Assembly: GCA_037447655.1 (NCBI GenBank)
Contig: JBBHKE010000450.1
Span: 1-64,000, forward strand
Length of the DNA stretch: 64,000 nt
Reading direction: 5' to 3'
Source: Zygnema cylindricum
Taxonomy: Eukaryota > Streptophyta > Zygnematophyceae > Zygnematales > Zygnemataceae
In this document: in pieces, positions 46,575-57,858 of the stretch
Numbering within the stretch: the first letter of the stretch is position 1
Layout of the letters: every line of letters begins with the position of its first letter
The notes under the pieces: model-generated
The model's database searches: none
What the model was told of the DNA's origin: nothing
The model's input: only the letters and a program-made list of their open reading frames with translations
Program-made: the position numbers and the translations under genes

Positions 46575-47359
46575 CTCGGAACCAAACCAAGCAAGAAACT
46601 TTCACAAAAAACCGGTCTGAAAAACAGCAACTTCAACAGTTGATAAAACCCAAACCAGAGACACAATAGCTCTGCAAATCTATTACAAAGTAGATAATAT
46701 CAGGATGAACACATACACAAAATTTCAAGTAATTCTACCAACAGATCTGTGAGATATCCACAGATGAAAATGCCAAAAACAGGTTGTACAGTTTCTGACT
46801 ACAAAATGTTCATAACTTCAAAGTTATCTAAGTCCTACTAATATACACTGAAGCCTATGCTGCTGAACGTACGGAGGCATACCAGCCGTACAATAAATAC
46901 CTATGGCTCAAACCGAACAAGGTACGTCACACAAAAAGATTCCTTTACTAATCAACTAACCACACAAAGACAAAAATCTACTTAACTAGATATTTACAAA
47001 GGAGTAGAATTCTATATGCCACGTCATTTGTCGTGTATGTGGTTCACACGGACCAGCATTTGTCGGTGGTCTCCCTCAGCCGCGTACATATCACATTCGG
47101 CACCGTAGACAAATCTCCATGTGCCATTTTGTCCTCAAGTATATCTATGCACAAACAATCCGATATTCTGGAGTGTCTTCTTTCTTGTAGTGACTTTTGT
47201 CTTGGGAGTGTATACAAAGGTGTACTTCCTACCGATCTAGTGGAACATCAATTCTGGTGTGTAATGAAACGAACTTACAACCAAACATATGCTAAGTCGT
47301 GAAACTCTCTCTCTCTCACAATCGAGGCATAGAGAGGACTAAAGTTTTCCAAAACAACA
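46519..47359 (-). repeat. 5' LTR of copia C
   Basis: 841 bp. The last 56 bp (46519-46574) are the first codons of gag. A GA/CT-rich tract (CTCTCTCTCTCTCA) lies near 47310. Confidence 0.93.
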
Positions 47360-48479
47360 GTGACTACCCTCTCATCCCCATACTCTATCTCTACGGTAGG
47401 AATCTTTCTCATTTTAGTGAACATGTGTTTATCCTTACACATGCTCCTCAATTACTGTGTCACAAAAGCCTTCCTTTTGGAGGTCCAGTCTGCCACTCTT
47501 TTAACCAAAGTTCAATTAATTTAGAGCACTTTGCCATGTAGTGCCATGTTTCTTACAAAAATGACACTATCCTTTTAAAACCCTCGGTCCGAACTCATCA
47601 AAATGATTTTTTTGTCCCCCTCCTCTATAGCCTCCAAACGGTTTCTTTAGATCCTTGTTCCTCCAATCGATCCCGGTTGCCAAGGCTTGACCACTCCTAC
47701 CTCCCCTCCGGATCTCTATATCTCGAACAAGAATCATCCCTAATACCGAGTTCCAGGTCCAACGGAACCTGAATCCGGAAGATCTTGTACACGATTAACT
47801 ATATTCTTATAATCATCGGATAACTTTATGAGTATAGTTAACCTTCATCTTTTCAGTTTCTACTTTTTCAGCACACTCTAACTCCATAAAATGTGTCGCA
47901 AGCTCATTACGGAAATCTAGCATCTTCCACCCTTTGTATGAATATGCATCTATTTTTTGATCTATCAACAGTTGTTACTCAATTGTACCACTTTGATACA
48001 TTTCTATGAGTGCCACATATAGATCAGATGCCCTTTCCACTTGCAAATGAGGTGATGGAAGTCCTTGGGTAAGATTACGAAGTATGAAGTGTTTTGCTGC
48101 CATGTTATTGTAATCTCAGGTATCAATATCATTCGCCTCATTTCTTGGAAAAGGTGACACGAATGCCAAACCAATTGCTGTAGGTGTTGCAATCGTTGTG
48201 ATTGTCTCATTTTCTTTCCCTTTGTACATCACAATGCTTTTCCCATCCTCACTCTCCTCCAGTAAAGTTGGATATGCTTTTCTAGTAAACCTAGTTCCTG
48301 CAAACCTTAGGAGGATTGCCCACGCTGGATGGACGCCTCACTCTTCCACTCACTATTCCCCTAAAAAAATTCTCGCACAGATCTCTTATCATCAAAATCT
48401 CCCAGTGTATGAAACCAGTTCCATTAAAGATGGGCACGTTAAAGGGTGGGCTCATAACCTGCAACTGTGAGACCTCCAT
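47360..48479 (-). pseudogene. Copia D gag and start of protease
   Basis: The start ATG is at 48479 inside the 5' LTR: MEVSQL, then QVMSPPFNVPIFNGTGFIHW, the N-terminal gag motif, without any leader. After codon 62 the frame is broken, but typical copia gag words appear in other frames (LPSPHLQVERASDLYVALIE near 48060-48000, ELATHFMELE near 47900). The last part, 47430-47365, reads KIPTVEIEYGDERVV and connects to 41588 across C. Confidence 0.8.
48446..48459 (-). other. Half-tRNA primer-binding site of D
   Basis: On the element's strand, GGTTATGAGCCCAC starts at the base after the LTR end. It is complementary to GUGGGCUCAUAACC, the anticodon arm of initiator tRNA-Met (position 33 as U). The codons here are read as part of gag (Q-V-M-S-P). 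Confidence 0.75.
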
Positions 48480-49474
48480 TGGTCCTCATAGTAGGCAGCT
48501 CACTAGAAGCCCCTAGGATAGCCCTTACCCCTTTGAGTTTGACCAAGACAAGTTGTCACCCTGACAGACACCAAATTGAAGTGATTTCACCCCTGTGGAG
48601 ACAAGACTCCACTGAGTCTACTGCAAAAAGAATCATTAAATTTTCTCCCTTGAAGAATGAGTTATGGATGGTCAAAGTTGACCTTTTGTATAGATGTGCT
48701 CTGAGAGAGAGACGTCTGACTAAGAATTGTCTAATTCATATTCCCCTCTCTGAATCCCCTTCTGCCGAAGTACGGCACCAGTCACATGACTGTGCAGTAC
48801 AAAAAGTTATTGGTACAGGAGTACGTTCTGTACGGCCACTGTACGACATGGCCAAAGAGTGGACGCCCGTCGTATTTGGACTCGTTCTAGTGCGCTCCAA
48901 AATTCCGCGAGGCAATACAGTTTGCCATGTGTTAATCAGAGAAGCGGAAACCGAAATCCGCCAAAAACAGCCATTCCGGGATGCGGGCTCGCACCATGGT
49001 CTTCCGATCTAACCGGCTTTTAATACAAGTCGTTGAACGAAATGTTCACAGCATTTGTTTCGTGCGATGTTTATCTTACAATAGAATACATGCTACATAA
49101 AGTCAATTCTATCAGTTAAATGCATTTCACTACATGTGCATGTTTAAATAGTTATCGCACCCTATATATCTCAGCACTGGTTCTTTTGGTTCCTACAACC
49201 CTTTTTTGTAAATTTAACCTGATTTGCTCCTTTTCTCCTTTGGAAGCCTAGGCAGCCATGGCTCTTACTCCTTCTCTAGTCTTCAGTGATTGCGACAAGT
49301 GTGGGGACTTGAGAGTGGAGTAAGAGGCAAGTGTGGGGACTTGAGAGTGGAGTAAGAGGCAAGTGTGGGGACTTGAGAGTGGAGTAAGAGACAGACTACT
49401 TTTGTTTCTATACTGTTTTATTTAACACAAATTTACACCTAAAAAACACCCAACAAAAACCATTAATTTCTACA
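48460..49474 (-). repeat. 5' LTR of copia D
   Basis: On its own strand TGTAGAAATTAATGG to ATGGAGGTCTCACAGTTGCA. It lacks the tRNA-like block seen in the 3' copy and carries a triplicated 32-bp unit (49297-49392) present once in the 3' LTR. Confidence 0.9.
49297..49392. repeat. Three tandem 32-bp units in the 5' LTR of D
   Basis: Units at 49297-49328, 49329-49360 and 49361-49392, each AAGTGTGGGGACTTGAGAGT followed by GGAGTAAGAG(G/A)C. The three are almost identical, so the expansion is recent relative to LTR divergence. Confidence 0.92.
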
Positions 49475-49479
49475 AACCT

Positions 49480-50103
49480 CACGAACTAATTTAAAGAAAA
49501 ATAACACTTTATTACTTGTAGGAAATTTCCCTCGCATATCTCAATCAATTTCAACTGTTTTGCACGAGGGAAAGTGCATACCACTTTTTTTCGCATGTTT
49601 CCATCCTGCAAGTATGTTTTTCTACTTGATGTTTAGGCATCAAATATTGTTTCATGAGGTTTTTTCTCGCCCTCGCTTATCTCTCTCTCTCTCTCTCTCC
49701 CACTCCGTCACCCTAGTCACTTTTTGTAAAATGTTATATGTCAATTTTGACATGGAAATAATATGATTGAAATTTTCTGACTATTCGAGCACTACAATTT
49801 GTGACAAAGTTAGGTCGAAAAGAAAAAAAAAATGAAATCAAAGTTCCATGAAAGAAGTCTCAAAATTAGTAACATAAAGAAGGTTTTACTTATCCAAACT
49901 GGTATTCAATATGAATACACTTTGTAATGCCACAAAATTTAAATTCACAAACATATTGTGAAAGTAAGTTTTAGTGAGTTTTAGCTTAAGAGATGGTAGT
50001 TCCGACTAAAATGTATCTTTGTATTTTTGTAATTTCTTCGCTATTTGTTAAAATAACGGAAAGATCACGGAGAAAAGGTGATTAAATTGCTGGGAAATAT
50101 AGG
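49480..50103. other. Intergenic, nothing recognised
   Basis: Contains a CT microsatellite at about 49680-49700. No gene supported. Confidence 0.55.
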
Positions 50104-50476
50104 CTACACCACAAATCGCTATTAGCGTATTGAACACTAATTCGATCCGCCCAAATTTCGTCCCAAATTCTTAAATAGCATTAATATTTTTTTTTCTTTA
50201 CGCTTTATAGGGTTTTGTTCCAATTAGCGTTACTAACGAAATTACACTGCGGTTTAAATAGTGTGGTGTACGGTTAGTGTCAGACTATTCAAAATTGTAC
50301 CTTTCTAAGTGAAAAAACACTGAAAACAATTTAACATAGGCGCGAGCGAATGTGAATGTGCACTAGAAGAAAGTGAAAATTTTGACTGACATAAAAAGAA
50401 AAAAATATTCTAACAAGTACGGGAGCCAAAATTACGCGACGGCGTAGATTTCAAATAATTTGTACGGATACTTGTA
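50104..50476. repeat. X-type MITE fragment
   Basis: CTACACCACAAATCGCTATTAGCG at the left is an X terminus and the interior words match the family. The right terminus is absent because the next X copy begins at 50477. Confidence 0.45.
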
Positions 50477-50979
50477 CTACACCGCGAATCGTAATTAGAG
50501 TAAATTACTCTAATTCGGTCGCTCGAAATTTCGACTCTATCACATGAAATAGAGTAAATGATTCTAATTTTTTCATTATTTATTTAAAATCAAGTTTAAT
50601 TAGCGTTTTTAATTCTAATATAGGTTCGTTTTAAATAGTGTGGAGTACGGAAGACCTCCAACCGTGCAAAATTGTACTTTTTCAGTAAAAATTACAAATA
50701 TTGATTTAATACAGGCCGTTATCATAAAACTGCGTTTTAACAAACCGCGTAGTGGAAACGTCAAGTGACGATAAACTGTACGTTTTGCCAAATAATGTAC
50801 GAATACCTTATTTACAGTAGAGGATATTAGCGTGCCAAATTAGAGTACTTAAATAAATTAGAGTAAACTTCATAGTTGAAACATCTCTATCACACAAATT
50901 AGCGTCAATTACTCTAATTTTTTTTTAGTTTTTGTACTCTAATTTTTTCATTACTCTAATTACGATTCGCGGTGTAGTG
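50477..50979. mobile_element. MITE X with TA target duplication
   Basis: Ends CTACACCGCGAATCGTAATTAG and TAATTACGATTCGCGGTGTAGTG (nearly perfect inverse), with TA at 50475-50476 and 50980-50981. The interior TTAGAGTAAATTACTCTAAT is itself palindromic. Confidence 0.75.
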
Positions 50980-51057
50980 TAAGCAAGTTTATGGTTTTTT
51001 TTAGTGTTACTTAATTTATTTTTTTAAATGTTACTTTAAAAACCCAAATTAGCATTA

Positions 51058-52530
51058 GGGTAACGTTACATCAGACGTTTTTGTAGTCGTACGACCAATT
51101 CTACAGTCCGGTTTGATTGAGGGTGAACCTCTATCAAGCGAAAAGTGAGGTTCATTACTAGAAAAAGTGTGTTTTCCTACAGATCTAGCTTATATTCGTA
51201 CATGGTGGTACTAGTTTTTTTTTCTTTTTTGTTAAACATGATAAACGGAGATTCGTCAAGATTCTCCAAACTTTTTGGCGACAACGTCGACCGTCCGATT
51301 ATTTATTTTCGAAGCAAGCGGTCACTTTATCTAGTATCTACCTAGTCTTCTTAAGAGGAGAATAGCTAGACACTGGACTTATAAAATTTTAACGCGTGCA
51401 ATGGTCATGTGCTATACAGGATAAAAACCCTTCATGTGGCATACGCCACGTGCCTTCGGACATATGTCACGCACCGTCGGACGGGTGGGAATCAAATCTT
51501 AAGGAAAAACACGAGAAAATCTTTGTCAAGGAATGTGTCCTGACGCCTCATCCACCATCCGTTGACATCCAAATTTGCGGCGCCACGACGGAACATGAAC
51601 GAATAAACAATTAAAAAAAAAACAAAACACGAACGTTTGCGGTTGGCTGTACGGATACGAAATCATATATTGTGCTTTTGGAATTTTTGACATACTCGCC
51701 GTCAAAACAATAACCTACGTGCATCCAATCGAAAGAATGTACGTACGCGATAGATTCCTTGTTGACACGACCTGGTGGAGAAGTGAAGAAATACTACTGA
51801 CAGTAAACGTATCCGTACGATTATTGTCGGTGCTTGATAAAGGTTCACCGTGAGTCGATGTTCCATCACGAAGAGTTTGTAAACCACGTGTTCTAAAATG
51901 ACTCCCACCACGTAAGCTACGATTTGATATTTAATATCCTTAAGATTTTTAGCACCGACAAAGTTTACATCAAATCTTCACTTGCATACCATGTACCTGC
52001 GTACGGAATCATCATACGAGAAAAGGTTGTTATACTTTTTGCAGTGGCCAGTCTTCAATGCCAGCTCATTTTTTAGGGTTATTGTTTTTGAACATAACGA
52101 AAATCTTTTGACAGAAATAGTGCTACAAACAAAAGGTACTAAAAATAGAGTGACGAGGGAGAGTTACGAAATCACATTTTTATTTTCAGTTGTATTTTCG
52201 AAAGCGCGTTTCATATACAAATTTTGTCAATTTTCGTTGGTTGTCAATCGTGACACATAGCCTAATCGTCCAGCGTGTCGCGTTTATTTTTTTTTTGTAT
52301 CTGCCAACCCACCTCCTTGAGGTACGTTAGCAGGTACAAAGAAAAATGAAGCGGACGCCTCGCGGATGAATACCGACGGTCAGTTTTTCCTCCTAGACCT
52401 TTGGAGAGTGTTGGCAAGATTCTTTGTAATGTTGTTTCGCGTATAGAAACAAAATAAGCGGTACGGTTTGGTACAGATAGTCGCCGATTTTTGTAAACTA
52501 CCCCACTTTTCGACTGATGGAACGTGACCC
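51058..52530. mobile_element. PIF/Harbinger-like MITE P4 (contains P6)
   Basis: Termini GGGTAACGTTACATCAGACG and the inverse of GGGTCACGTTCCATCAGTCG, with TTA at 51055-51057 and 52531-52533. Without the nested P6 it is about 740 bp, the size of P5, with which it is colinear. The frame at 51982-52260 has no domain. Confidence 0.85.
51121..51850. mobile_element. Harbinger-like MITE P6 nested in P4
   Basis: Ends GGGTGAACCTCTATCAAGC and the inverse of CGGTGAACCTTTATCAAGC, with TGA at 51118-51120 and 51851-51853. The empty site is visible in the sister copy P5 near 52588 (GATTGAGTCGATGTTCC). Confidence 0.8.
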
Positions 52531-52533
52531 TTA

Positions 52534-53246
52534 GGGTGAAGTTCCATCAGACATTTTTGTAATCGTACGGCCAACTCTACAGACCGGGTCGATTGAGTCG
52601 ATGTTCCATCATGTAGAGTCTGTAAGCCATGTGTTTTAAATTGACTGGCGCCACGCAAGCTACGATCCGATAGTGAATATCTTTCGGATTTTTAGCACCG
52701 ACAAACTGAACTTCATATCTTCACTTGCGTACCATGTACCTGCGTAAGAAGTAATCATATGCATAACTTTTATACTTCAGCTCATTTTTTAGGATTTTTG
52801 TTTTCGAACATAACGAAATTCCTTTGAGAAAAATAGTGTGGCGAACAAAGTTACCGAAAATAGCGTGACGAAGGAAGGTTACGAAATTTCGTTTTTATTT
52901 TCGGTTGTATTTTGGAAAGCGCGTGTCATGTGCAAATCTGAGGATTTTTTGTTGGTTTTACATCATGACACTTATGTTAATCTTCCATCATGTCACGATT
53001 TTTTATTTTTTTTATCTGTCAACTCACCTCTTCGAGGTGGGTTGACAATTGCAAAGAAAAATGAAGCGAACGCCTCGCAGATGTACATTCGACGGTCAAT
53101 ACTACGCCCCAGACCTTCGGAGAGTATCGACAAGATTCTTTGTAATGTTGTTTTTCGTATAAAAACAAAATAAGCGGTATGGTTTGGTACGGATAGTCGC
53201 TGATTTCTGTAAACTACCCCATTTTTCGTCTGATGGAACGTCACCT
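52534..53246. mobile_element. PIF/Harbinger-like MITE P5
   Basis: Termini GGGTGAAGTTCCATCAGAC and the inverse of AGGTGACGTTCCATCAGACG. TTA lies at 52531-52533 (shared with P4) and 53247-53249. The internal frame 52838-53173 is colinear with 52130-52260 of P4 but shows no transposase motif. Confidence 0.85.
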
Positions 53247-53249
53247 TTA

Positions 53250-53705
53250 GTTAAAAAATGGAATATATGTCATTTTTGAAAAATTTTAATTTCTCAATTA
53301 GCGTTAATGACGCTAATTATTTTTATATGCTATTTAAACTTATATACGCTAATAGCGATTCGCGGTGTACCAGACCGACACCCAGTGTACTTCCGTACCG
53401 AAGTTGTTAGCCCGTCAAAAAGGTTTCACAAAATTGTTTGGCAAAGATGCCTCTCCGTTGCCGGGATTTATAACCCGGGTCGCCTGGGTGAAAGCCAGGT
53501 ATCCTAACCAGGCTGGACGACAACTGATGTGAGAAAATCTAGACTTTTAAAGTAAATAAACCTTGTGTCAAAACTCTACTTTGAAAATTTAAAATTTGTC
53601 ACTTTCCGTTCACGTCCCGACAGGTAACACCTTTTTTTTTGCAATGGAACTTCGGCGGTTTGCCCTATTAGTAGTTCACACTAAATAATGAACACTACAG
53701 TAAAG
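53250..53705. other. Intergenic with an X-type MITE end
   Basis: CGCTAATAGCGATTCGCGGTGTA near 53345-53368 is an X right terminus whose left partner is not evident. Otherwise nothing recognised. Confidence 0.45.
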
Positions 53706-53840
53706 TGTTGCAATTCTGTGTCCTCCATTGGACTACAGAATACAGGAAGCCTCTAGATAGTATTTAACTAACCCACTTCAAGCCACAACCACTACTGCCC
53801 AAGAAGGCAAACTGACAATTTGACTGCACCCCTGTGTTTA
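53706..53840 (-). repeat. 3'-end fragment of an A/D-family LTR
   Basis: GCAATTCTGTGTCCTCCATTGG and the following 100 bp match the end of solo LTR 29124-30138. It keeps the MED-T-E-L start codons in the inverse orientation. It is cut by P7 at 53841. Confidence 0.75.
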
Positions 53841-54482
53841 CTGGCGCGGCGTTCCATTATGTCGTGCCAGTAAACATCCTTTCTCAATTATGATTGGCGC
53901 CACGTAGACTAGTTTTCAGATTCTTTAAATCTAAAAATATTATTCAAACTGAAAATCTGTACATAATTTTTGTACGACGGAGGTAGTTAATGATTCGTAC
54001 GAAATTTTTGCGACCAAATTTTAATTTTGAAATTGAAAATCAAAATTTCGAAATGGAATGGCAAAAAGGCGCCGCAAACTTTGAAGGTCAGCGGATGTCA
54101 GAAGGAGTGTACGAGGATATTTCGGTCGACCTGCATACACCGTGGCGGAAGACACATGGCGTGTACGACGTGTTCATACTCATCGCCTGTTCGTGGTGGA
54201 TAATTTATTAACTTTTCACGTGTACCAATGGTACACGACCAGTGTGAAGAGACTCTCCTCGGCGAGGAGAGTTTCTTCACACTAGACGATATGCGCGATT
54301 GCTTCACGAATTTAAATAAGTGAAAATCCAACGGTTGATACTTACGCCTATAATATTGGAGCCACCCAGTTAACATGTTTCGTCACGTTTCGTCTGACAA
54401 AAAAAAAAATTTGGTGCGAATCTGTACAAAATAGTACGGCGCCCAGTTAATTCGCCACTTTTCCTCTAATGGAAGTTCACCC
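53841..54482. mobile_element. PIF/Harbinger-like MITE P7
   Basis: TTA at 53838-53840 and 54483-54485. Subterminal GGCGTTCCATTATG and, inverted, GGGTGAACTTCCATTAGAGG belong to the P family; the left end has changed. An internal perfect hairpin, CACTAGACGAT-side versus GTGTGAAGAGACTCTCC, lies at 54235-54290. Confidence 0.6.
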
Positions 54483-54485
54483 TTA

Positions 54486-54752
54486 GTTTGCAAATAAGTA
54501 ATCTGATAAGTTTTAACTACAATAAAAAAAAACACAACCAATGACCCTATGACCCTAAACATCCGAGGTACCCGGGCGGTATTTTGCGAAGTGTGAAAGG
54601 CACAAGGCATTTGGCGGTGTGAAAGGGGGTTTCACACCTTTCACTCCACGCGCGAGACGACTAACGAACCTTACCTGTATCGACAGATTTCCTATCAGGA
54701 TATTTCCAATAGCCGAATTTATCGGTAATTCAACGGTAAGGGATAGCGACAT
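54486..54752. repeat. Left part of a repeat split by H4
   Basis: The block TCCTATCAGGATATTTCCAATAGCCGAATTTATC (54690-54723, given here only as landmarks) matches 56498-56530. Its continuation lies across H4 at 55389-55490 and matches 56556-56665. So a repeat copy at about 54670-55490 was interrupted by H4. Confidence 0.65.
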
Positions 54753-55380
54753 CAGAGGTCGCAAACGGTCAACCGAAACCGTGACCGACCGTTAACCGAC
54801 CGCCCGCGCCGGATCCGGAACGGATTCAGTTGCCAAATTTTGGGGGTCGGGCGGTTACGGTCGGTTGATTCACCAGGAAAATAAAAAACGGTCGGTTACG
54901 GTCGGTCAACCAAAAAACCCAAAAAAATGAAAATTTTGTATTGTCCCTATAATCCAACATTCTTGTACTTTGTACTCTTTGGCATCGTGGAAGTACGTGA
55001 CATCATGATTAGCGTCGCAAATCTGACACGGTACTGTAGTAAGCTATTTATTTCGCAATCTTAGGGAATGCGACAAAGCGTCACAAATCTGACACGGTAG
55101 TACAATATTCATTTCGCAAATCTTAGGGAACGCGACAAATCGTAATTATTGGCTTATTCCGTCGTACATTGATTAATTTTGTACTTTTTCGGTTACGGGC
55201 GAGCACGGTTAGTCGCAAAAAATCAAGATTCGGTTAATTTTTTTTTTCGTAAACGACGGTCGGTTAACGGTTAACAATTTTGGAGCGTGACAAAACTTGG
55301 TCGAGCGTCGGTTACTCAGATTTTGAAAAAAAAAAACGGTCGGTTTCGGGTATGAAATTTTTTGATTTTTGCGACCTCTG
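54753..55380. mobile_element. hAT-like element H4
   Basis: Ends CAGAGGTCGCAAACGGTCA and the inverse of CAGAGGTCGCAAAAATCAAA. Flanks AGCGACAT and TCCGACAT match 6 of 8. The interior is rich in CGGTCGGTTA words. Same family as H5 at 9558-10717; no transposase. Confidence 0.75.
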
Positions 55381-55493
55381 TCCGACATACTACTTCGAGA
55401 CCAGAAAACTGTTATCGCCGATATATTAGGAGGTGAGGGGATAATGCACCACAATCCGCTGACGGAGGCGTGAGGGAGGGTTTCCCAATCGGT

Positions 55494-55697
55494 ACTACTC
55501 AGGGGAGCAAATTCAGAGATTCTTTTTGCTATCGACTCAAGGGAATCTTGCCTTTATAGGGGTGAAGGTGGTCAGAGTTATTATTTGCGAGGGTGGCAAT
55601 TTTTCTTGCTAAAACACAAAGGTGTCAGGATTATCCTATAGGCTTGTTGGAAGCTGTCCATTCTGAGGACTTATGGAGTTTCAGAGTGCGTTGTACT
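55494..55697 (+). repeat. 3'-end fragment of an A/D-family LTR
   Basis: CTCAGGGGAGCAAATTCAGAG through TCAGAGTGCG aligns with the last 200 bp of A's 3' LTR (25236-25430). The ATG is retained (ATGGAGTTTCAGAGTGCG). Confidence 0.8.
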
Positions 55698-56252
55698 ATG
55701 ATCATACATCAGATTCGTTAGTTCGTACAAGAGTGTGCACAACGCACACACATATAGTATGCCTACTCTACGCGAGTTTTGTGCTAAGTTTTGTGCGCCT
55801 ACCAAAGGCCTACCACAAAAACGCCTACTTTTGAACTATGGAAAAAACCGAGTTGCATCCTGAATGAATGATCCGTATTGTAATGATTTTTTTTTAAATG
55901 TTAACCCATTATCAAATAGCCAATCAAAGTCATCTAAAATAGAACATAAAAAAATGTAAACTCAAAACGTTTTTGGAACTTTGACAAATCATCCGCCCCC
56001 CTTCCTAACGATGGTTTGGTAAAGACGGATTTGTGTCATCGGCGACTAATCATACAGCAACATGAATCACATCGTGACGTTTTTATTGACTTCAGATGAC
56101 GTCAAGGGTGATTCACGTCCAAACACAAAAAAAATGACATTCATTTCCTCATCTCATTCATCATCCATTTCTAGTGTGAATCATGCAAATGTGTTAGCAT
56201 CTAGGGGAAAATTAATAAGTTTTCAAATTAGTTATTAGATAAGTTTTAACTA
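55698..56252. other. Intergenic, nothing recognised
   Basis: No supported gene. Confidence 0.5.
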
Positions 56253-56478
56253 CAGTACACCGGGAATCGTTAGTATTGTTAATGCTTTTTTTTCCACTTA
56301 ATACATTTTTTATTCGTACACAATTGTCGGATAGTGGATCAGACGATGCCGATTGAAAGCTAAGTTTACACCTTCCGATTGGTGGTCTCTATGTGGAAAT
56401 TGGACAAATGTGTATAGAGAAAAGATGCTTTAAGTGGCAAACAAAATATTAACATTGATAGCGATTCGCGGTGTAGTG
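56253..56478. mobile_element. Fold-back MITE X2
   Basis: Ends CAGTACACCGGGAATCG and CGATTCGCGGTGTAGTG. Internal inverted words TTCGTACACAATTGTCGGAT and TTGGACAAATGTGTATAGAG show the same whole-length hairpin as 10300-10525. TA precedes it; TT follows. Confidence 0.7.
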
Positions 56479-57858
56479 TTCTGAATCGACATATTTCCTA
56501 TCGTGATATTTTCAATAGCCGAATTTATTGGTTATTCAACGGTAAAGGATGCTGATTTACTACTTCGGGACCAGAAAACTGTTATCGCCGATATATTAGG
56601 AGGTGAGGGGATGATGTACCACAATCCGCTGACGGAGGCGTGAGGGAGGGTTTCACAATCGGTTCGTACTCTGCAAAGCGAAAGTTTGATAGTTTGTACG
56701 GAATCAGTACGGTGTTATTGCAATGGTTTATTAAAGCCATATCGACCGATATATTGGAATGTCTGTAAAATATTCAATGATTTCCTTAATGATATGCTGG
56801 AAATATATAACGATTATCTGTTGGTAAGAAAAGGTGCGTGTCAATTATCGGTAAGAGGCTACCAATACACAACACTATGGTTATTCTCACATGTTGGCTA
56901 CTTTGTGAACACAAGCTAAATCGGCTACAAGTGTACATAAATTAGTGTTATATGTGTTAATTAGCGTTAATGTTTTTTTGGCTTTAGTTTACTTAGGTTG
57001 GAATCCAAACTAGAGTTTGTAACATGATTTTTTTGCTCACACTAATAATTATTTTACACATATAGTGATTCACGGTTTGTTTCCACTTTCCATTTGCTAT
57101 ACAATGAATATCTTTATTCAAAAAAGTGCGATGGAAAAAACCATCAAGGTACAAAGGGGTTAAAAAAAAAGAAAAATAACGTTTGAAGACTACAAAAGCC
57201 AAAGGAGACTAATAAGGAAAAGAAAACAAATGAAGAAGCCAAATCTAACTAGAAGCGCTAGTGCTATAAGAGTGTGTTCAAAATGCGTACAAGAAGAAAA
57301 GCGACAAAATGCTCTTTGTTTGCCAGGACCTGAATTAAACCAAGAACCCTAACCAAGCTAGGAGACATCGGAATGAAATCGAGTCGTTAAAAGAAGCAGT
57401 TTGATCTTTTGTTTATATTATATACAACATGAATGTAAACAAAAAATGTAGCTAGTGTAGACTTGAGGTAAAAAATTTACGTCCAAATTTCTGAATATAC
57501 TTTAGTGACTTAATAGCAGTTATACACACTAGTTATGAACCACATCTTCGCTAAATGCACCTTTCTGGAAATATGGACAGTGTCCATCATAACGGAGAGC
57601 CCTTGGCTAGCCCGAAAAAGTTAACGGACCGGCGAGCACTTTTCCCCCTCCCAAACAAAAAGATCCTCCAATAAAACGAACGACTGTAGCGAACAATGAA
57701 TCTACGCTCCTCCGATCTCCATGGTCCGTATCAACTCTCATAGTTAAAATGTTTAAAAAACAATTGAAAAAGTAATATGCGTTTATTCCATACTATAAGC
57801 GTAGTCAGCTTATAGTATGCGTATAGTATTGTCTAGCCGCACGATAGCGTTTGCAATA
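56479..57858. other. Intergenic with a hAT-type right end
   Basis: 56490-56665 repeats sequence at about 54676-54750 and 55389-55490. ACCAATACACAACACTA at 56859-56875 is an H1/H2-type right terminus; the matching left end is uncertain. The 77-codon frame at 56686-56919 crosses it and has no domain. 57080-57858 shows nothing recognisable. Confidence 0.5.

Larger units (their letters stand above)
41594..47359 (-). mobile_element. Nearly intact copia retrotransposon C nested in D
   Basis: 5766 bp, with exact GTGAC duplications at 41589-41593 and 47360-47364. LTRs are 41594-42436 (3') and 46519-47359 (5'). I count roughly 20 substitutions plus one 2-bp indel between them, about 97-98% identity, so it is the youngest element in the window. 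It has the full order gag, protease, integrase, RT, RNase H. Defects are a handful of nonsense codons and one frameshift. Confidence 0.95.
37548..49474 (-). mobile_element. Copia retrotransposon D (host of nested element C)
   Basis: Flanked by exact AACCT duplications (37543-37547 and 49475-49479). LTRs are 37548-38549 (3') and 48460-49474 (5'). Internal sequence is 38550-41593 and 47360-48459, interrupted by C (41594-47359). Same LTR family as A, E and solo LTR 29124-30138. Without C the element would be about 6.2 kb. Coding sequence is broken throughout. Confidence 0.93.

Noticed and set aside
52838-53173. A 111-codon frame as a possible transposase fragment of a Harbinger element
   Set aside because: No DDE or Myb-like motif; the colinear region in P4 is not open. 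MITE interior.
56476-56875. A full hAT element between TAGTGTTCTGAATCG and CAATACACAACACTA
   Set aside because: Only the right terminus is convincing; no 8-bp duplication was found and the left word overlaps an X terminus.
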